From assembly GCA_963678275.1 (NCBI GenBank), contig OY782765.1, positions 3,906,001 to 3,970,000 on the forward strand: 64,000 bases of DNA. Reading direction: 5' to 3'. A program made the position numbers and the translations under genes. This DNA is from G963677445 sp963678275 (GTDB taxonomy: Bacteria > Bacteroidota > Ignavibacteria > Ignavibacteriales > Melioribacteraceae). The notes beneath the pieces are model-generated. The model did not search any database. It saw nothing but the letters and a program-made list of their open reading frames with translations, and was not told the DNA's origin. Every line of letters begins with the position of its first letter. Position 1 is the first letter of the stretch. Below, piece by piece: positions 28,400-37,092 of this stretch.

Positions 28400-29315
28400 A
28401 TAAAAGTGGATGCCGGAAACCCGTCAGGTTGAGCAATAAAAAAATGAATTTTGTTTTTATATCCTGAACCGGGCCGGAAACAGAAGAAAATTCAGAAAAA
28501 AGATCGTTCTCGTAATCGTCCTCGTACCCGGCTTTATTTTCAGAACTCCTTACTTCTCGCAAAATGAAATTGCGGAAATTTATCGCGAATTACTATATCC
28601 CTCGCTATCAATATATGCAGGATTTATCGTCCATCGAGCAAACAATAAAAAGATGTCCCATTTTGAAGGATGAAAAGTTGTTTCTGTCGTCCCTGACGGG
28701 ACTTTTTGTGATTGAATTTTTCCCGTTTACCCCACAATGAATTGCGGGGCTATTTTCTGCTGTCCCTAGCGGGACTCTCTTCCAGATTTCTATCCCCTGA
28801 TTTTATTTTGCGAATGAATCCATGTCAGTTGTTGTTTTTTATAATCGGGATCAGGAGTTCTGATTTTATAAAATATGCCCTTACTTTTTGTCTTGTCCAT
28901 AGGACTCCTCTGGAGACACAAAAAGTAACTCTCCTTCGGCGAGCAGGCAAAAAAAGTCAAGACTGCAAAAAAATAAGCTAAAAATCAATTCTCTCCGCTA
29001 AAATGAAAGAACTCGGCACATAAAAAGACATGTGCCTCAAACAGCATTCCTTATTTAACGCTTCGTTCATTTGATTTTCTTAACGCTTATTTTTTAAGGT
29101 CGCTTTAAAAGACAAAAACAATAATGAGAGAGGATAACGAAAAATTCTTACTGTTATTATTCTGCCAATTAATGGAATAAAATGATAAATGGGTTGCAAT
29201 TCAATATACGTGATGTCAGGAGCTCTGTATTATCTTTCAGTTCTGGCTCAGCCGGTTTAGGCGTTTGCCAATGTCAATTTAGCAATCGGTTGTTTTTTCA
29301 TTACTCAATTGATTT
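28400..29315. other. Intergenic region with hexamer and foldback repeats
   Basis: No gene seen. It contains a TCG-phased degenerate hexamer stretch near 28504-28530 (CGTTCTCGTAATCGTCCTCG), the inverted copy of the GTCCC foldback element (28682-28775) and an AT-rich tail. A frame at 28712-28981 runs through the repeat and is not convincing. Confidence 0.6.
28682..28775. repeat. GTCCC-type foldback element, inverted copy
   Basis: GTCGTCCCTGACGGGAC, then CCCCACAAT/ATTGCGGGG, then GTCCCTAGCGGGAC. It is the reverse complement of the element at 10713-10808 with small changes in loops. Confidence 0.75.
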
Positions 29316-30665
29316 TTATAAATCGCCAAATTTTTTAATATAGGCCGCGACATCAAATTTTCGTTTGCATCCGTTGTAATTCATGTACCTTATTTTGCCG
29401 AAAACAGGTCGTTCGGCCCAGGCCCTGTCATGAACTCCCCCTATTGACCAGGCAATTCCGGTATAACCATTCGGGTCCCTTCCATCGAGCTGGTATTTAT
29501 CATTAAGATATATAGCGGTTTTCATCGCTTTCTCAGCCGACTCTGTCCATTCAAGAATCTTTTTCGCCCAGTACATCCGCATATAACCATGCATTCTGCC
29601 GGTCAGGACCATTTCCATCTGAGCCGCGTTCCAGAGGGGATCGTGAGTTTTCCCTTGTTCAAACTCATTGGCAGTATAGAGATATTCCCGTTCATCTTTT
29701 CTATGCTCATTTATTGTTTTTTTTGCCCAGTCGGGGAATCCCTCAACGCTGTCGTAGTTGCTGTTATAAAAGCAAAAATTATCGGAAAGTTCTTTCCTGA
29801 CTACAAGCTCCTCGATAAAAGGCGCTGTAAGTGAGGGATCAATATCCGCTAATCTGACGAGATGATGAATCCTTTGAGCTGAGATATGCCCGAAATGAAG
29901 CCAGGGGGAAAGTCCGGATACCATACCGGAGTTTGGATCGTTTCTCAATTCTCCATAAGCGGAAAGTTTATTTTCAATAAAATTTTTCAGATGCTGATGA
30001 GCTCCCTTTTCACCCGGAGCTATATCACTAATTTCACCAACGGATTCATCGACGCTGAGCTTTTTTCTTATTGAATCCCAGTCGATTTTTTCAGGCAGCG
30101 TTCCGGAGTAAACTTTTTCAAAAAATTGTTCTCCTGTTGATAGCCCGGAAAATTCTTCAAGCTGCCTGTTAATTTTAGGCCGGATAGTATAGGCGCCGAA
30201 TTCCTGTTTGTCTGAAGCTGCCGTTACCGGTACAATATTGTGGGCGTCGATGGTGTAATAGGGCGTCTGAGTTTGTTTAAGAACATCCCCTTTCCATTTT
30301 CTTGCTATTTTGAGAGGATTAAAATCAGAAACCAGGGCATAAGGTTGAAAGCCGCTGAGATATTCCGGCAGACTTTCAACGGGATTTCCCATTATAAGAT
30401 CAAAAGGAATATTCCGGTCGCGCAGATTTTCCTCAACTTCACGGAGTCCTTTAAGCATAAACCGGTACTGCCGGATTGTCGCCCCGAGAAAACCGGGAAC
30501 AAGGTTAAAAACCACCCGCAATTTTTTACCGGCGCCGGCTGCCAGACTTGCCGCGTAAAACAGCGCGTGATTATCGGAAACCCGCTGATCTCTCTGCATC
30601 CAGTAAATCACAGGTCCCGTCCCTGAATCACCCGGCCGGTGATAAATAACTCTCCTCTCAGGCAT
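29316..30665 (-). CDS. phrB: Class II CPD photolyase
   Basis: The 449-residue DNA photolyase repairs cyclobutane pyrimidine dimers with light and FAD. The N-terminal alpha/beta domain begins 'VIYWMQRDQRVSDNHALFYA'. The C-terminal FAD domain shows the class II signature: 'LSPWLHFGHISAQRIHHLV', 'ELVVRKELSDNFCFYNSNYDSVEGFPDWAKKTI', 'THDPLWNAAQMEMVLTGRMHGYMRMYWAKKILEW' and 'DGRDPNGYTGIAWSIGGVHDRAWAERPVFGKIRYMN'. The length is normal for class II. Its start overlaps the end of the EVE gene by 8 bp, suggesting co-transcription. Confidence 0.95.
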   Translation of the reverse strand: MPERRVIYHRPGDSGTGPVIYWMQRDQRVSDNHALFYAASLAAGAGKKLRVVFNLVPGFLGATIRQYRFMLKGLREVEENLRDRNIPFDLIMGNPVESLPEYLSGFQPYALVSDFNPLKIARKWKGDVLKQTQTPYYTIDAHNIVPVTAASDKQEFGAYTIRPKINRQLEEFSGLSTGEQFFEKVYSGTLPEKIDWDSIRKKLSVDESVGEISDIAPGEKGAHQHLKNFIENKLSAYGELRNDPNSGMVSGLSPWLHFGHISAQRIHHLVRLADIDPSLTAPFIEELVVRKELSDNFCFYNSNYDSVEGFPDWAKKTINEHRKDEREYLYTANEFEQGKTHDPLWNAAQMEMVLTGRMHGYMRMYWAKKILEWTESAEKAMKTAIYLNDKYQLDGRDPNGYTGIAWSIGGVHDRAWAERPVFGKIRYMNYNGCKRKFDVAAYIKKFGDL

Positions 30666-31134
30666 CTTCTTCCGCCATCCTGAGTATTTCCCGAAATTCA
30701 GCTTCAGTAACAGGGGTTACCGAAAGCCGGTTCCCGCGGCGGATTACAAGCATATCCTGCAATTTGGGATTTTCTTTAAGCTCCCCTATTGTAATTATTC
30801 GTTTGAATTTTTTTACAAGTTTAATATCAACCATAAACCAGCGGGGATTATCCTTGTCGCTTTTAGGATCGAAATGTTTATCATCGGGATCAAAAGCTGA
30901 AAAGTCGGGATATGCCTCTCTGACAATTTCACATAATCCGGCCACCCCTATTGTATCGGCGTTGCTGTGGTAAAAAAGAAATATATCACCTTTTTTCATA
31001 TCATCGCGAATAAAATTCCGTGCCTGGTAATTTCTTACTCCGTCCCAGAAGGTAATCTGGTTTTCTGATTTTTCAAGGTCATCAATTGAAAATACTGAAG
31101 GCTCCGATTTAGCGAGCCAGTAATTTTTAGCCAT
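30658..31134 (-). CDS. EVE domain protein
   Basis: The 158-residue protein is a single EVE domain (PUA-like fold): 'NYWLAKSEPSVFSIDDLEKSENQITFWDGVRNYQARNFIRDDMKKGDIFLFYHSNADTIGVAGLCEIVREAYPD' and 'PRWFMVDIKLVKKFKRIITIGELKEN'. EVE domains bind modified cytosine or related bases and are linked to RNA modification and, when fused, to modified-DNA restriction. Here it is a stand-alone housekeeping-length form next to the photolyase, so a nucleic-acid maintenance role is likely. Confidence 0.92.
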   Translation of the reverse strand: MAKNYWLAKSEPSVFSIDDLEKSENQITFWDGVRNYQARNFIRDDMKKGDIFLFYHSNADTIGVAGLCEIVREAYPDFSAFDPDDKHFDPKSDKDNPRWFMVDIKLVKKFKRIITIGELKENPKLQDMLVIRRGNRLSVTPVTEAEFREILRMAEEDA

Positions 31135-31135
31135 T

Positions 31136-31990
31136 TTATTTATCCTGATTTTTTAAGTATTTATCGAACCATAGTTTGCGCATCACGGATGTCTCCATCC
31201 GGTGACTTTTAAGGAAATGATCGCCATTCTCAAGCATCACAAGCCGGAAATGCCTCTTCAGCTCGAGCAGTCTGGCAGCCAGATCAACCGAGTCATGAGG
31301 CAAAACCCTGTTATCTGCCGTACCGTGTAAAATAAGCATAGCTGTTTCGGGTGATAATTCATCCGCCATATTTATTATTGATCGCGACCGGCAAACCTCG
31401 GAAAATGGTTTTGTCCCGTATGTTCCCATGGTCATTTCGTAGAGTTTTTTCATGAAGGGGCTTTCCTCAGCGTTGCACCTCAGGTTAGCGATGCCGCCGG
31501 TAATTACAGCCGCTTTAAAAACATCGGTTTTCGTAAGAGCCAGGTAAGTCATCATGCCTCCCCGGCTCCATCCTTCAATTCCCCAATTGGAAGAATCGGC
31601 ACATGACACTTCATCAGCCAGTGGAATAAGATTAAGAATATCATTCAGATCAGCTCCGCCGAACTCATCTTTTCCTTCACTTCCGTCATTTCCCCTGTAC
31701 TGAGTCGCGAAGACCGTATATCCCCATGAGGCGATCTGCCCGAATATACCGGCCGCGTTAAAGCTGTCGATCGCGCCGGCATTGCCGAATCCACCCCTGC
31801 ACCAGATAATTGAGGGGTATTTTTTTGAGGTGTCTTTTGGTGTGGAGATATAACCTTTCACCTTAAGTCCATCGGAAAGATAGGTTATTTTTTCAGTGAC
31901 AGTGTTCTCAGCGGTTTCAGCTCCCCATCCGCTTTTAAGCATTTTATTCTGGATATCGCTAAGTTCAATTATTTCTTTTGATAGTATCAT
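31136..31990 (-). CDS. Alpha/beta hydrolase of the prolyl-oligopeptidase-like (DAP/S9) type
   Basis: The 284-residue protein has 'YPSIIWCRGGFGNAG', the nucleophile elbow 'GIEGWSRGGMMTY' (S142), 'LHGTADNRVLPHDSVDLA' (D226) and 'ENGDHFLKSH' (H258), a complete catalytic triad. There is no beta-propeller and no signal peptide, so it is a cytoplasmic peptidase or esterase. It ends one base upstream of the EVE gene start on the same strand. Substrate unknown. Confidence 0.85.
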   Translation of the reverse strand: MILSKEIIELSDIQNKMLKSGWGAETAENTVTEKITYLSDGLKVKGYISTPKDTSKKYPSIIWCRGGFGNAGAIDSFNAAGIFGQIASWGYTVFATQYRGNDGSEGKDEFGGADLNDILNLIPLADEVSCADSSNWGIEGWSRGGMMTYLALTKTDVFKAAVITGGIANLRCNAEESPFMKKLYEMTMGTYGTKPFSEVCRSRSIINMADELSPETAMLILHGTADNRVLPHDSVDLAARLLELKRHFRLVMLENGDHFLKSHRMETSVMRKLWFDKYLKNQDK

Positions 31991-32317
31991 TGTGACGCCA
32001 ATAATGAAAAAAGTTCAATAAAAATTTTGGATAACGCTAAACCGGCAAAGCCAGAACCAATAAGAATTGTCATTAATCTAACCAAATATAATTTATTAAA
32101 AGCGCCCTTAGTTTTTTTCTTGACACAAGTGAAAACGAGGTGAAAGCATGGCCATTTCAGAATTAAGGACAAAATAAGGTTCTCTTCTCTAATTAAAGGG
32201 TAAAATACTAAAAAAGTTTCTTAACTTCTTTAATAATCACGCATAAAAATTTGGTAAAACAAATTCCTCTCCTTTTTTTATATTGCTTATGGAAAAAATA
32301 TAATTTCAGGGATATGT
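31991..32317. other. Divergent intergenic region
   Basis: This 327-bp AT-rich region lies between the minus-strand hydrolase and the plus-strand DUF192 gene. It probably holds both promoters. A 61-codon minus-strand frame overlapping the hydrolase start (31987-32172) is not like any family and I do not call it. Confidence 0.4.
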
Positions 32318-32878
32318 ATGTCAAAAAAGAAAAATACTCCGGCTAAGAGAAATAAACCGGGAAATACCGGAACATATATTATTATTGTTTTTATTGCTGT
32401 CGCGGCGGCTTACCTGGTAATTTCATATTTCCGGAATGAACCGGCCAAAGAGGAAAAAGTGACCACAAATCTTACAGGGCCTGATATGATAAAATTTAAG
32501 AAAGAGGGAGAGCTGACATTCAATTCAAAGGAAGGGGATTTCCTCACAAAGATTGATATTGAGATTGCCGAAGATGATGATGAAAGAGCCGACGGACTAA
32601 TGTACAGAACAAAGATGCTCGAGATGAGAGGCATGCTTTTTATTTTTGAGTATGAAAAAAAACAGTCATTCTGGATGCGAAATACCTTTATTCCCCTTGA
32701 TATAATCTTCGTAAACAAAAACTATGAAATTGTGAAAATTCACAAGAATACACAACCTTTCGCCGATACCGCTTATCCATCCGTAACTCCCGCAATCTAT
32801 GTTGTTGAAGTTAACGGGGGATTTACAGATAAATACTCCATTAAAGAAGGGGATAAGATCGTCTGGAGAAGAATGTAA
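32318..32878 (+). CDS. Membrane-anchored DUF192 protein
   Basis: In this 186-residue protein, a basic N-terminus and one membrane helix (about 19-38, 'GTYIIIVFIAVAAAYLVISYF') precede a DUF192 domain: 'IEIAEDDDERADGLMYRTKMLEMRGMLFIFEYEKKQSFWMRNTFIPLDIIFVNKNYEIVKIHKN' and 'PAIYVVEVNGGFTDKYSIKEGDKI'. DUF192 proteins are small periplasmic or extracytoplasmic beta proteins of unknown activity, common in environmental bacteria. Monocistronic. Confidence 0.9.
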   Translation: MSKKKNTPAKRNKPGNTGTYIIIVFIAVAAAYLVISYFRNEPAKEEKVTTNLTGPDMIKFKKEGELTFNSKEGDFLTKIDIEIAEDDDERADGLMYRTKMLEMRGMLFIFEYEKKQSFWMRNTFIPLDIIFVNKNYEIVKIHKNTQPFADTAYPSVTPAIYVVEVNGGFTDKYSIKEGDKIVWRRM

Positions 32879-33243
32879 ATTAATTGTGAATTGTGAATTA
32901 CCCGTAAAACTTTAGGCTTTAGGTCATGGAGCATTAAAGCCAACTAATCAGGATTAACCGATAGAAACACTCTTTACAATATATGATGTTTAATCAATAA
33001 TTATTTGGTTTGTCGTTAGTTCTTATCCTTCACAAAATACATGAAAATATTTGAAGAACAGAACGATTTCCATTATCGTAACCTGATAATATCACCTTCC
33101 CAAAATAGTGAGCCAGGCCTGTCATAAGCCCGACAACCTGTTATTACAGGGAGCGCTGTTTTGTGTGCAAAGTGGTATCGAGATAGCAGTAAGTATTAAA
33201 TATATCGAAATATTATATCTGGCAAAGAATCAGTTCTTAAAAG
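32879..33243. other. Intergenic region, no feature recognised
   Basis: The first bases contain AATTGTGAATTGTGAATTAC, a short heptamer-like repeat. A frame at 33108-33389 partly overlaps the next gene and shows no family resemblance. I see no gene here. Confidence 0.4.
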
Positions 33244-33744
33244 ATGTACGCAATAAAGAATTCAGAAAAGCTCAGCCAAAATATGTTTTCCCAAAAACCG
33301 GTTCTTACCGGGACCTTTTTCATTTTATTTTATTTGCTCGCATCTTATCAGTTTTACGAAAATTATTCTCTATACCTGGATTTAACTGATCATGGAAAAA
33401 TAACCTCAACGGAGGTGGAATATTTTAAATCGTGGGGATCATGGAATTATCGTTTAACCTTTCAGACTAAGGATGGAAAGAGGATCATTTCGGAAGGTAA
33501 GTGTGGAGATTATGAAGATTGCAGGAATGAGTACTATAATATGGAGGTGATTTATCTTCCTCAAGATCCTGAAGATTTCATGGAATTACCCTCATTTCTG
33601 GAATATTCATTAACATTTACAATCTTCTTTTACTTTGTGCTTTATGGAATTACAGGAGGTATTCTCAGCGCAGGCTTTGCATATATGACTTTCCTGTTTA
33701 TAAAGAATAGAAAAAGAATAATCAGATACATTCTTGAAAGATAA
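33244..33744 (+). CDS. Hypothetical membrane protein (DUF3592-like layout)
   Basis: The 166-residue protein has a membrane helix near 22-40 ('VLTGTFFILFYLLASYQFYE'), a soluble part of about 70 residues ('GKITSTEVEYFKSWGSWNYRLTFQTKDGKRIISEGKCGDYEDCRNEYYNMEVIYLPQDPEDF') and a long C-terminal hydrophobic segment (about 118-155). The helix, small beta domain with 'v.Y.p.dP.d', helix layout is that of DUF3592-type proteins, but I cannot confirm membership. The starting ATG has no strong ribosome site; the ATG at residue 14 is an alternative. Confidence 0.5.
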   Translation: MYAIKNSEKLSQNMFSQKPVLTGTFFILFYLLASYQFYENYSLYLDLTDHGKITSTEVEYFKSWGSWNYRLTFQTKDGKRIISEGKCGDYEDCRNEYYNMEVIYLPQDPEDFMELPSFLEYSLTFTIFFYFVLYGITGGILSAGFAYMTFLFIKNRKRIIRYILER

Positions 33745-33876
33745 TTTATTAAAATCAGGATCTATTTATTTTGGAAAAATTCCCCACAGCAATTATTACC
33801 GGAGCAAATGCAACCGGCGCCTGAGCCTGCCTGTCCGCTTCAGGGGATTGGAGGTGATATTAACGGAGACAAAATA

Positions 33877-34695
33877 ATGAAAAAAGTTATTATCATTTTT
33901 CTTTTAGCTTACAAAGGTTTCTTTTCACAGACGATGGATGATCCCGATTCCTGGAAAATTTGGGAAAACGGATGGAGCCATTTTATTATTTGCAGCGATA
34001 GTATATGTGAACTTAAATATTATGATGACTCATTTGGGGGAGGCACAGGAGAAGCTAAATATAGTTTATCGGGCGATTCCCTTTTTATTGACGCGAACCC
34101 GGCTGATTATGATTCCGCTCTATATAATTATTACAGGAATGAACACGAAAAAGGGAGTCCGCTTCTGGATGGTATGATTCCATTTAACTACAGGATAAAA
34201 TATACCAGTTTTGAAGAAGATACTCTAAGAATCTCAGGTGTAAAAACAGACGCGATATCAGGAGAGATAGAAGAGGTTATTAATCAGGAATTTTATAAAC
34301 TTTCTTCATATTTTAATCCCGAATTCATGTTTGATTCTCTATATTTTGACAAAAATACTTATAATAAAAGTTTTTTATGGTTATATCCCGACGGAAGATA
34401 TAAATTATTTAAAACCAGAAGAAATGATCCGGAGAATCTGAAACAAATTAATGGAGTATTACCATCCGAACAAATGGATGAACTGACCCGCGAGATTAAG
34501 TCTGTTGATTTTGAGAGGTTGAATTATGACTGGTATGACATGACCCATATACTTCCTTCTCAGTTAAAGGTTTATTTAGGCAAGAAAGTTTATAGTTACG
34601 AAGGTTGTGTCAGCCCGATCGCGTTCTATTCGTTAGTTGATTTTCTTAAGAAGACCAGGGAAAATCTTAATGAAAAAATTAAAGGGAATAAATAA
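33877..34695 (+). CDS. Hypothetical exported protein
   Basis: From ATG 33877 (GGAGAC ribosome site eight bases ahead) the protein has 272 residues and a signal peptide 'MKKVIIIFLLAYKGFFSQ'. The mature part is rich in aromatic and acidic residues and contains 'KYSLSGDSLFIDANPADYDSALYNYYR' and 'FLWLYPDGRYKLFKTRRNDPENLKQ', a layout like lipocalin-type or META-like small beta domains, but I do not recognise the family. The open frame upstream of 33877 has no signal peptide logic. Its stop overlaps the start of the nitroreductase by one base (TAATG). Confidence 0.6.
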   Translation: MKKVIIIFLLAYKGFFSQTMDDPDSWKIWENGWSHFIICSDSICELKYYDDSFGGGTGEAKYSLSGDSLFIDANPADYDSALYNYYRNEHEKGSPLLDGMIPFNYRIKYTSFEEDTLRISGVKTDAISGEIEEVINQEFYKLSSYFNPEFMFDSLYFDKNTYNKSFLWLYPDGRYKLFKTRRNDPENLKQINGVLPSEQMDELTREIKSVDFERLNYDWYDMTHILPSQLKVYLGKKVYSYEGCVSPIAFYSLVDFLKKTRENLNEKIKGNK

Positions 34696-35261
34696 TGGAC
34701 TTTACTGAGTTGTTACGAAAAAGAAGATCTATCCGGAATTATCTTGAAAAACCTGTTTCAACTGATATTCTAAAGGAAATTATTTCCGAGAGTCTGATGG
34801 CGCCAAGCGCGGGAAACGAACAGCCATGGAAGTTTATTATTGTTAACAATAAACAACTGCTCAAAAAAATATCGGCTGACTGCAAGAACAATTTACTAAA
34901 CCGGATTAAAAATACACCCGGGGATTATGCTGAAAAATATTTAAAAATGCTTCAAAATCCATCGTTCAATATTTTTTACAACGCGCCTGCCCTCGTAATA
35001 ATTCTCGGTGAAAACAACGTAAAAAACCTTGAGTCGGATTGCGCCCTGGCAGCTTGTTATTTTATGATGTCTGCAGCTTCCAGAGGACTTGGAACATGCT
35101 GGATAAATTTCGCGAAATCATTAAGAGATGCCGAATTGATTGCGGAACTCGGTTTTCCAGAAAACCACATCATGGCGGCGCCCCTAATTATTGGTTACCC
35201 TGCGATGGAACCGGCAGTCCCCAAAAGAAAGGACGCCGATATTCTGAAAGTTGTGGAATAA
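34695..35261 (+). CDS. Nitroreductase family protein
   Basis: The 188-residue FMN-dependent oxidoreductase has 'FTELLRKRRSIRNYLEKPVSTDILKEIISESLMAPSAGNEQPWKFIIVNN' (FMN phosphate-binding RRSIR and the APSAGNEQPW motif), 'ALAACYFMMSAASRGLGTCWI' and 'IIGYPAMEPAVPKRK'. It reduces nitro compounds, quinones or similar with NAD(P)H. It overlaps the preceding exported protein gene by one base, so translation is likely coupled. Native substrate unknown. Confidence 0.93.
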   Translation: MDFTELLRKRRSIRNYLEKPVSTDILKEIISESLMAPSAGNEQPWKFIIVNNKQLLKKISADCKNNLLNRIKNTPGDYAEKYLKMLQNPSFNIFYNAPALVIILGENNVKNLESDCALAACYFMMSAASRGLGTCWINFAKSLRDAELIAELGFPENHIMAAPLIIGYPAMEPAVPKRKDADILKVVE

Positions 35262-35298
35262 TATAAGAGAGTAGTATTGAAAATCAAAAGAACTGAAA

Positions 35299-35844
35299 AT
35301 GAAGAAAATTTCAAAATCAAATATTATTGTACTGAGCGGCGCGATAATAACCTTTTATCTGTTGCAGCTTTTCAGTTTTCCCCGAAGTTCCAATATAATT
35401 CTGCTGATTGGCGCTCTGAAAATTGTTGTTATTTTATTTTGTTTGATTTACACATTCATTAAAATAAGGCCCTTAATAAATACACTGCTTTTAATTCTTA
35501 TTCAGATCATATTGGTTTATGGTTCTTTTCATCTGTCACTATGGAAAATTACAGGGGCAGTTTATCTGAAGCATAATGAGACTCAATACCTGGAAATTCT
35601 TGATGTTTTGAAAAGAGAGAAGGCATTTACAGTAATCATATACAGGGAGAATGGTGATTCCGTAAAAATTTTTTCTAATGGGAAGGATACCCCCCTTTTT
35701 TCAGATTATGATAAGGAAAGAATTATAAAATTTATGAAGAACACTATTTCATCGAATTTCACAGGACAGAACATGGGATCGCTTTTATTTATCACCGGTT
35801 TATTGATAATATGGGAGGTGTTGTTTACTGCGAAGATCAGGTGA
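35299..35844 (+). CDS. Hypothetical membrane protein
   Basis: The 181-residue protein has three N-terminal hydrophobic helices (about 6-28, 34-56, 60-80), a short extracytoplasmic segment ('KITGAVYLKHNETQYLEILDVLKREKAFTVIIYRENGDSVKIFSNGKDTPLF') and a C-terminal helix (about 158-178). I do not recognise it. It starts 37 bp after the nitroreductase and may be in the same transcript. Confidence 0.5.
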   Translation: MKKISKSNIIVLSGAIITFYLLQLFSFPRSSNIILLIGALKIVVILFCLIYTFIKIRPLINTLLLILIQIILVYGSFHLSLWKITGAVYLKHNETQYLEILDVLKREKAFTVIIYRENGDSVKIFSNGKDTPLFSDYDKERIIKFMKNTISSNFTGQNMGSLLFITGLLIIWEVLFTAKIR

Positions 35845-36219
35845 TTAAAAGCAGGATAGAGGCTTATGAACATGATTACAGAGGTTATGAAAAAATTTTC
35901 GGGAATTGGTATTATTACTCACACGGAGGGTAAAAAATACACAACAATATCAGACACGATGTCTGTTCGTGTCTTTCAACAATATGCTGTCAATATCTCA
36001 GAAGGGGAAATTTTTCACGCTTGACTGATTGATATTAAATGGATAACTTACAAATATCATAAACATTTTGAAGTGCGTCGTTTTACTGTCTGCCTGCTTC
36101 CGACCGATGAACTTATTGATATGAAACAAAAATAAACTGCCTCCTGAAGAAAATTCAGTTGACAGCGAGACTTAAAACCAACAGAGTTATAAAAGATTTA
36201 TTAAATTCAGGGAGCCGTT
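35845..36219. other. Intergenic region with hairpin
   Basis: GACACGA (35953-35959) pairs with TCGTGTC (35967-35973), flanked on both sides by AACAATAT and followed by TTTC, a possible terminator. A 40-codon frame (35811-35933, ending 'YEKIFGNWYYYSHGG') overlaps the previous gene in another frame. It could be a gene remnant but has no support beyond being open. Confidence 0.4.
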
Positions 36220-36597
36220 ATGGATAAAAAAGAATCTTTGTCAGCCACATTTAATGAATTAAAAAACGCGCTGATGAAAAATGACGTCAGCAAGCTTGAT
36301 GAAATAATACTTGATTTTTACGAGGGATTCAGCCTGAACGGAACAGTGGAAACTAAAGCTGAAATATTGGAAAGCTTTAAACCGGGAGGGGTTAAGATCA
36401 GTAAATATTCTGTCGATAACCTCATCACCGATATTCATGATAACATCGGGATAATCACCGGCAAGGGTGAAATAAAAGGCTCATTCGAATCATGGGAATT
36501 TCATCATGATGTTCTTTTCACAGATATTTTCTTACTTGTGGAGAATGACTGGAAATATTACAAATCGCAGGTAACTGAAATTTCATCCGGGAGCTGA
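36220..36597 (+). CDS. NTF2-like (SnoaL/DUF4440-type) protein
   Basis: The 125-residue single domain with the cone-shaped NTF2 pattern: 'LSATFNELKNALMKNDVSKLDEIILDFYEGFSLNGTVETKAEILESFKPGGVKISKYSVDNLITDIHDNIGIITGKGEIKGSFESWEFHHDVLFTDIFLLVENDWKYYKSQVTEI'. The alternation of an N-terminal helix pair and a C-terminal sheet ending '...DIFLLVENDWKYYKSQ' is typical. Could be an enzyme or a binding protein; no catalytic residues can be assigned. Cytoplasmic. Confidence 0.7.
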   Translation: MDKKESLSATFNELKNALMKNDVSKLDEIILDFYEGFSLNGTVETKAEILESFKPGGVKISKYSVDNLITDIHDNIGIITGKGEIKGSFESWEFHHDVLFTDIFLLVENDWKYYKSQVTEISSGS

Positions 36598-36687
36598 ATT
36601 GCAGGGGAGTGAATTCTCTTATTGATTACTTTTCCGGTAGTTGGACAGGCAATATAAATTATGGCAAATTTAGACCAAAACTGAAAA

Positions 36688-36945
36688 ATGAAAGAATACA
36701 CAATTAAACTTAATGAGGAGGAGGCTATAGTGCTTTTCGAATATTTTAACAGATTCGATAATACTGCTTCATTGGCTTTTGAACATGCCGCCGAATACCT
36801 TGCGTTGCAAAAACTGGCTGGTCAGATAGATCAGACAACTCCCGCAATGTTTAAACCGAACTACGACAAAATACTGGAAAAGGCCCGTGAAAAAATCGCC
36901 AAAGGATTTGAAGGCGATATACCAGGATTAAGAACATGTCAATGA
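36688..36945 (+). CDS. Small hypothetical protein
   Basis: The 85-residue protein, 'MKEYTIKLNEEEAIVLFEYFNRFDNTASLAFEHAAEYLALQKLAGQIDQTTPAMFKPNYDKILEKAREKIAKGFEGDIPG', is mostly helical and charged with a clean start. I do not recognise a named family. It has no signal peptide and no neighbours that hint at its role. Confidence 0.5.
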   Translation: MKEYTIKLNEEEAIVLFEYFNRFDNTASLAFEHAAEYLALQKLAGQIDQTTPAMFKPNYDKILEKAREKIAKGFEGDIPGLRTCQ

Positions 36946-37092
36946 AATCGTGGAATAATTGAAAAATATCACAAGAATTTGTTATCCTTATATTATTCAA
37001 AAGATTGCCGGGCCGGATAATTCCCCGGATGCGAAATCACTTTATTCCCCAAAATTTTTCATTCATAATTCACAATTCATCATTCATAATTA

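Noticed and set aside
31987..32172. 61-codon minus-strand ORF overlapping the hydrolase start
   Set aside because: No ribosome site or conserved pattern; overlap ATGA alone is not enough.
33108..33389. 93-codon ORF upstream of the DUF3592-like gene
   Set aside because: Overlaps the better-supported membrane protein in another frame and shows no family pattern.
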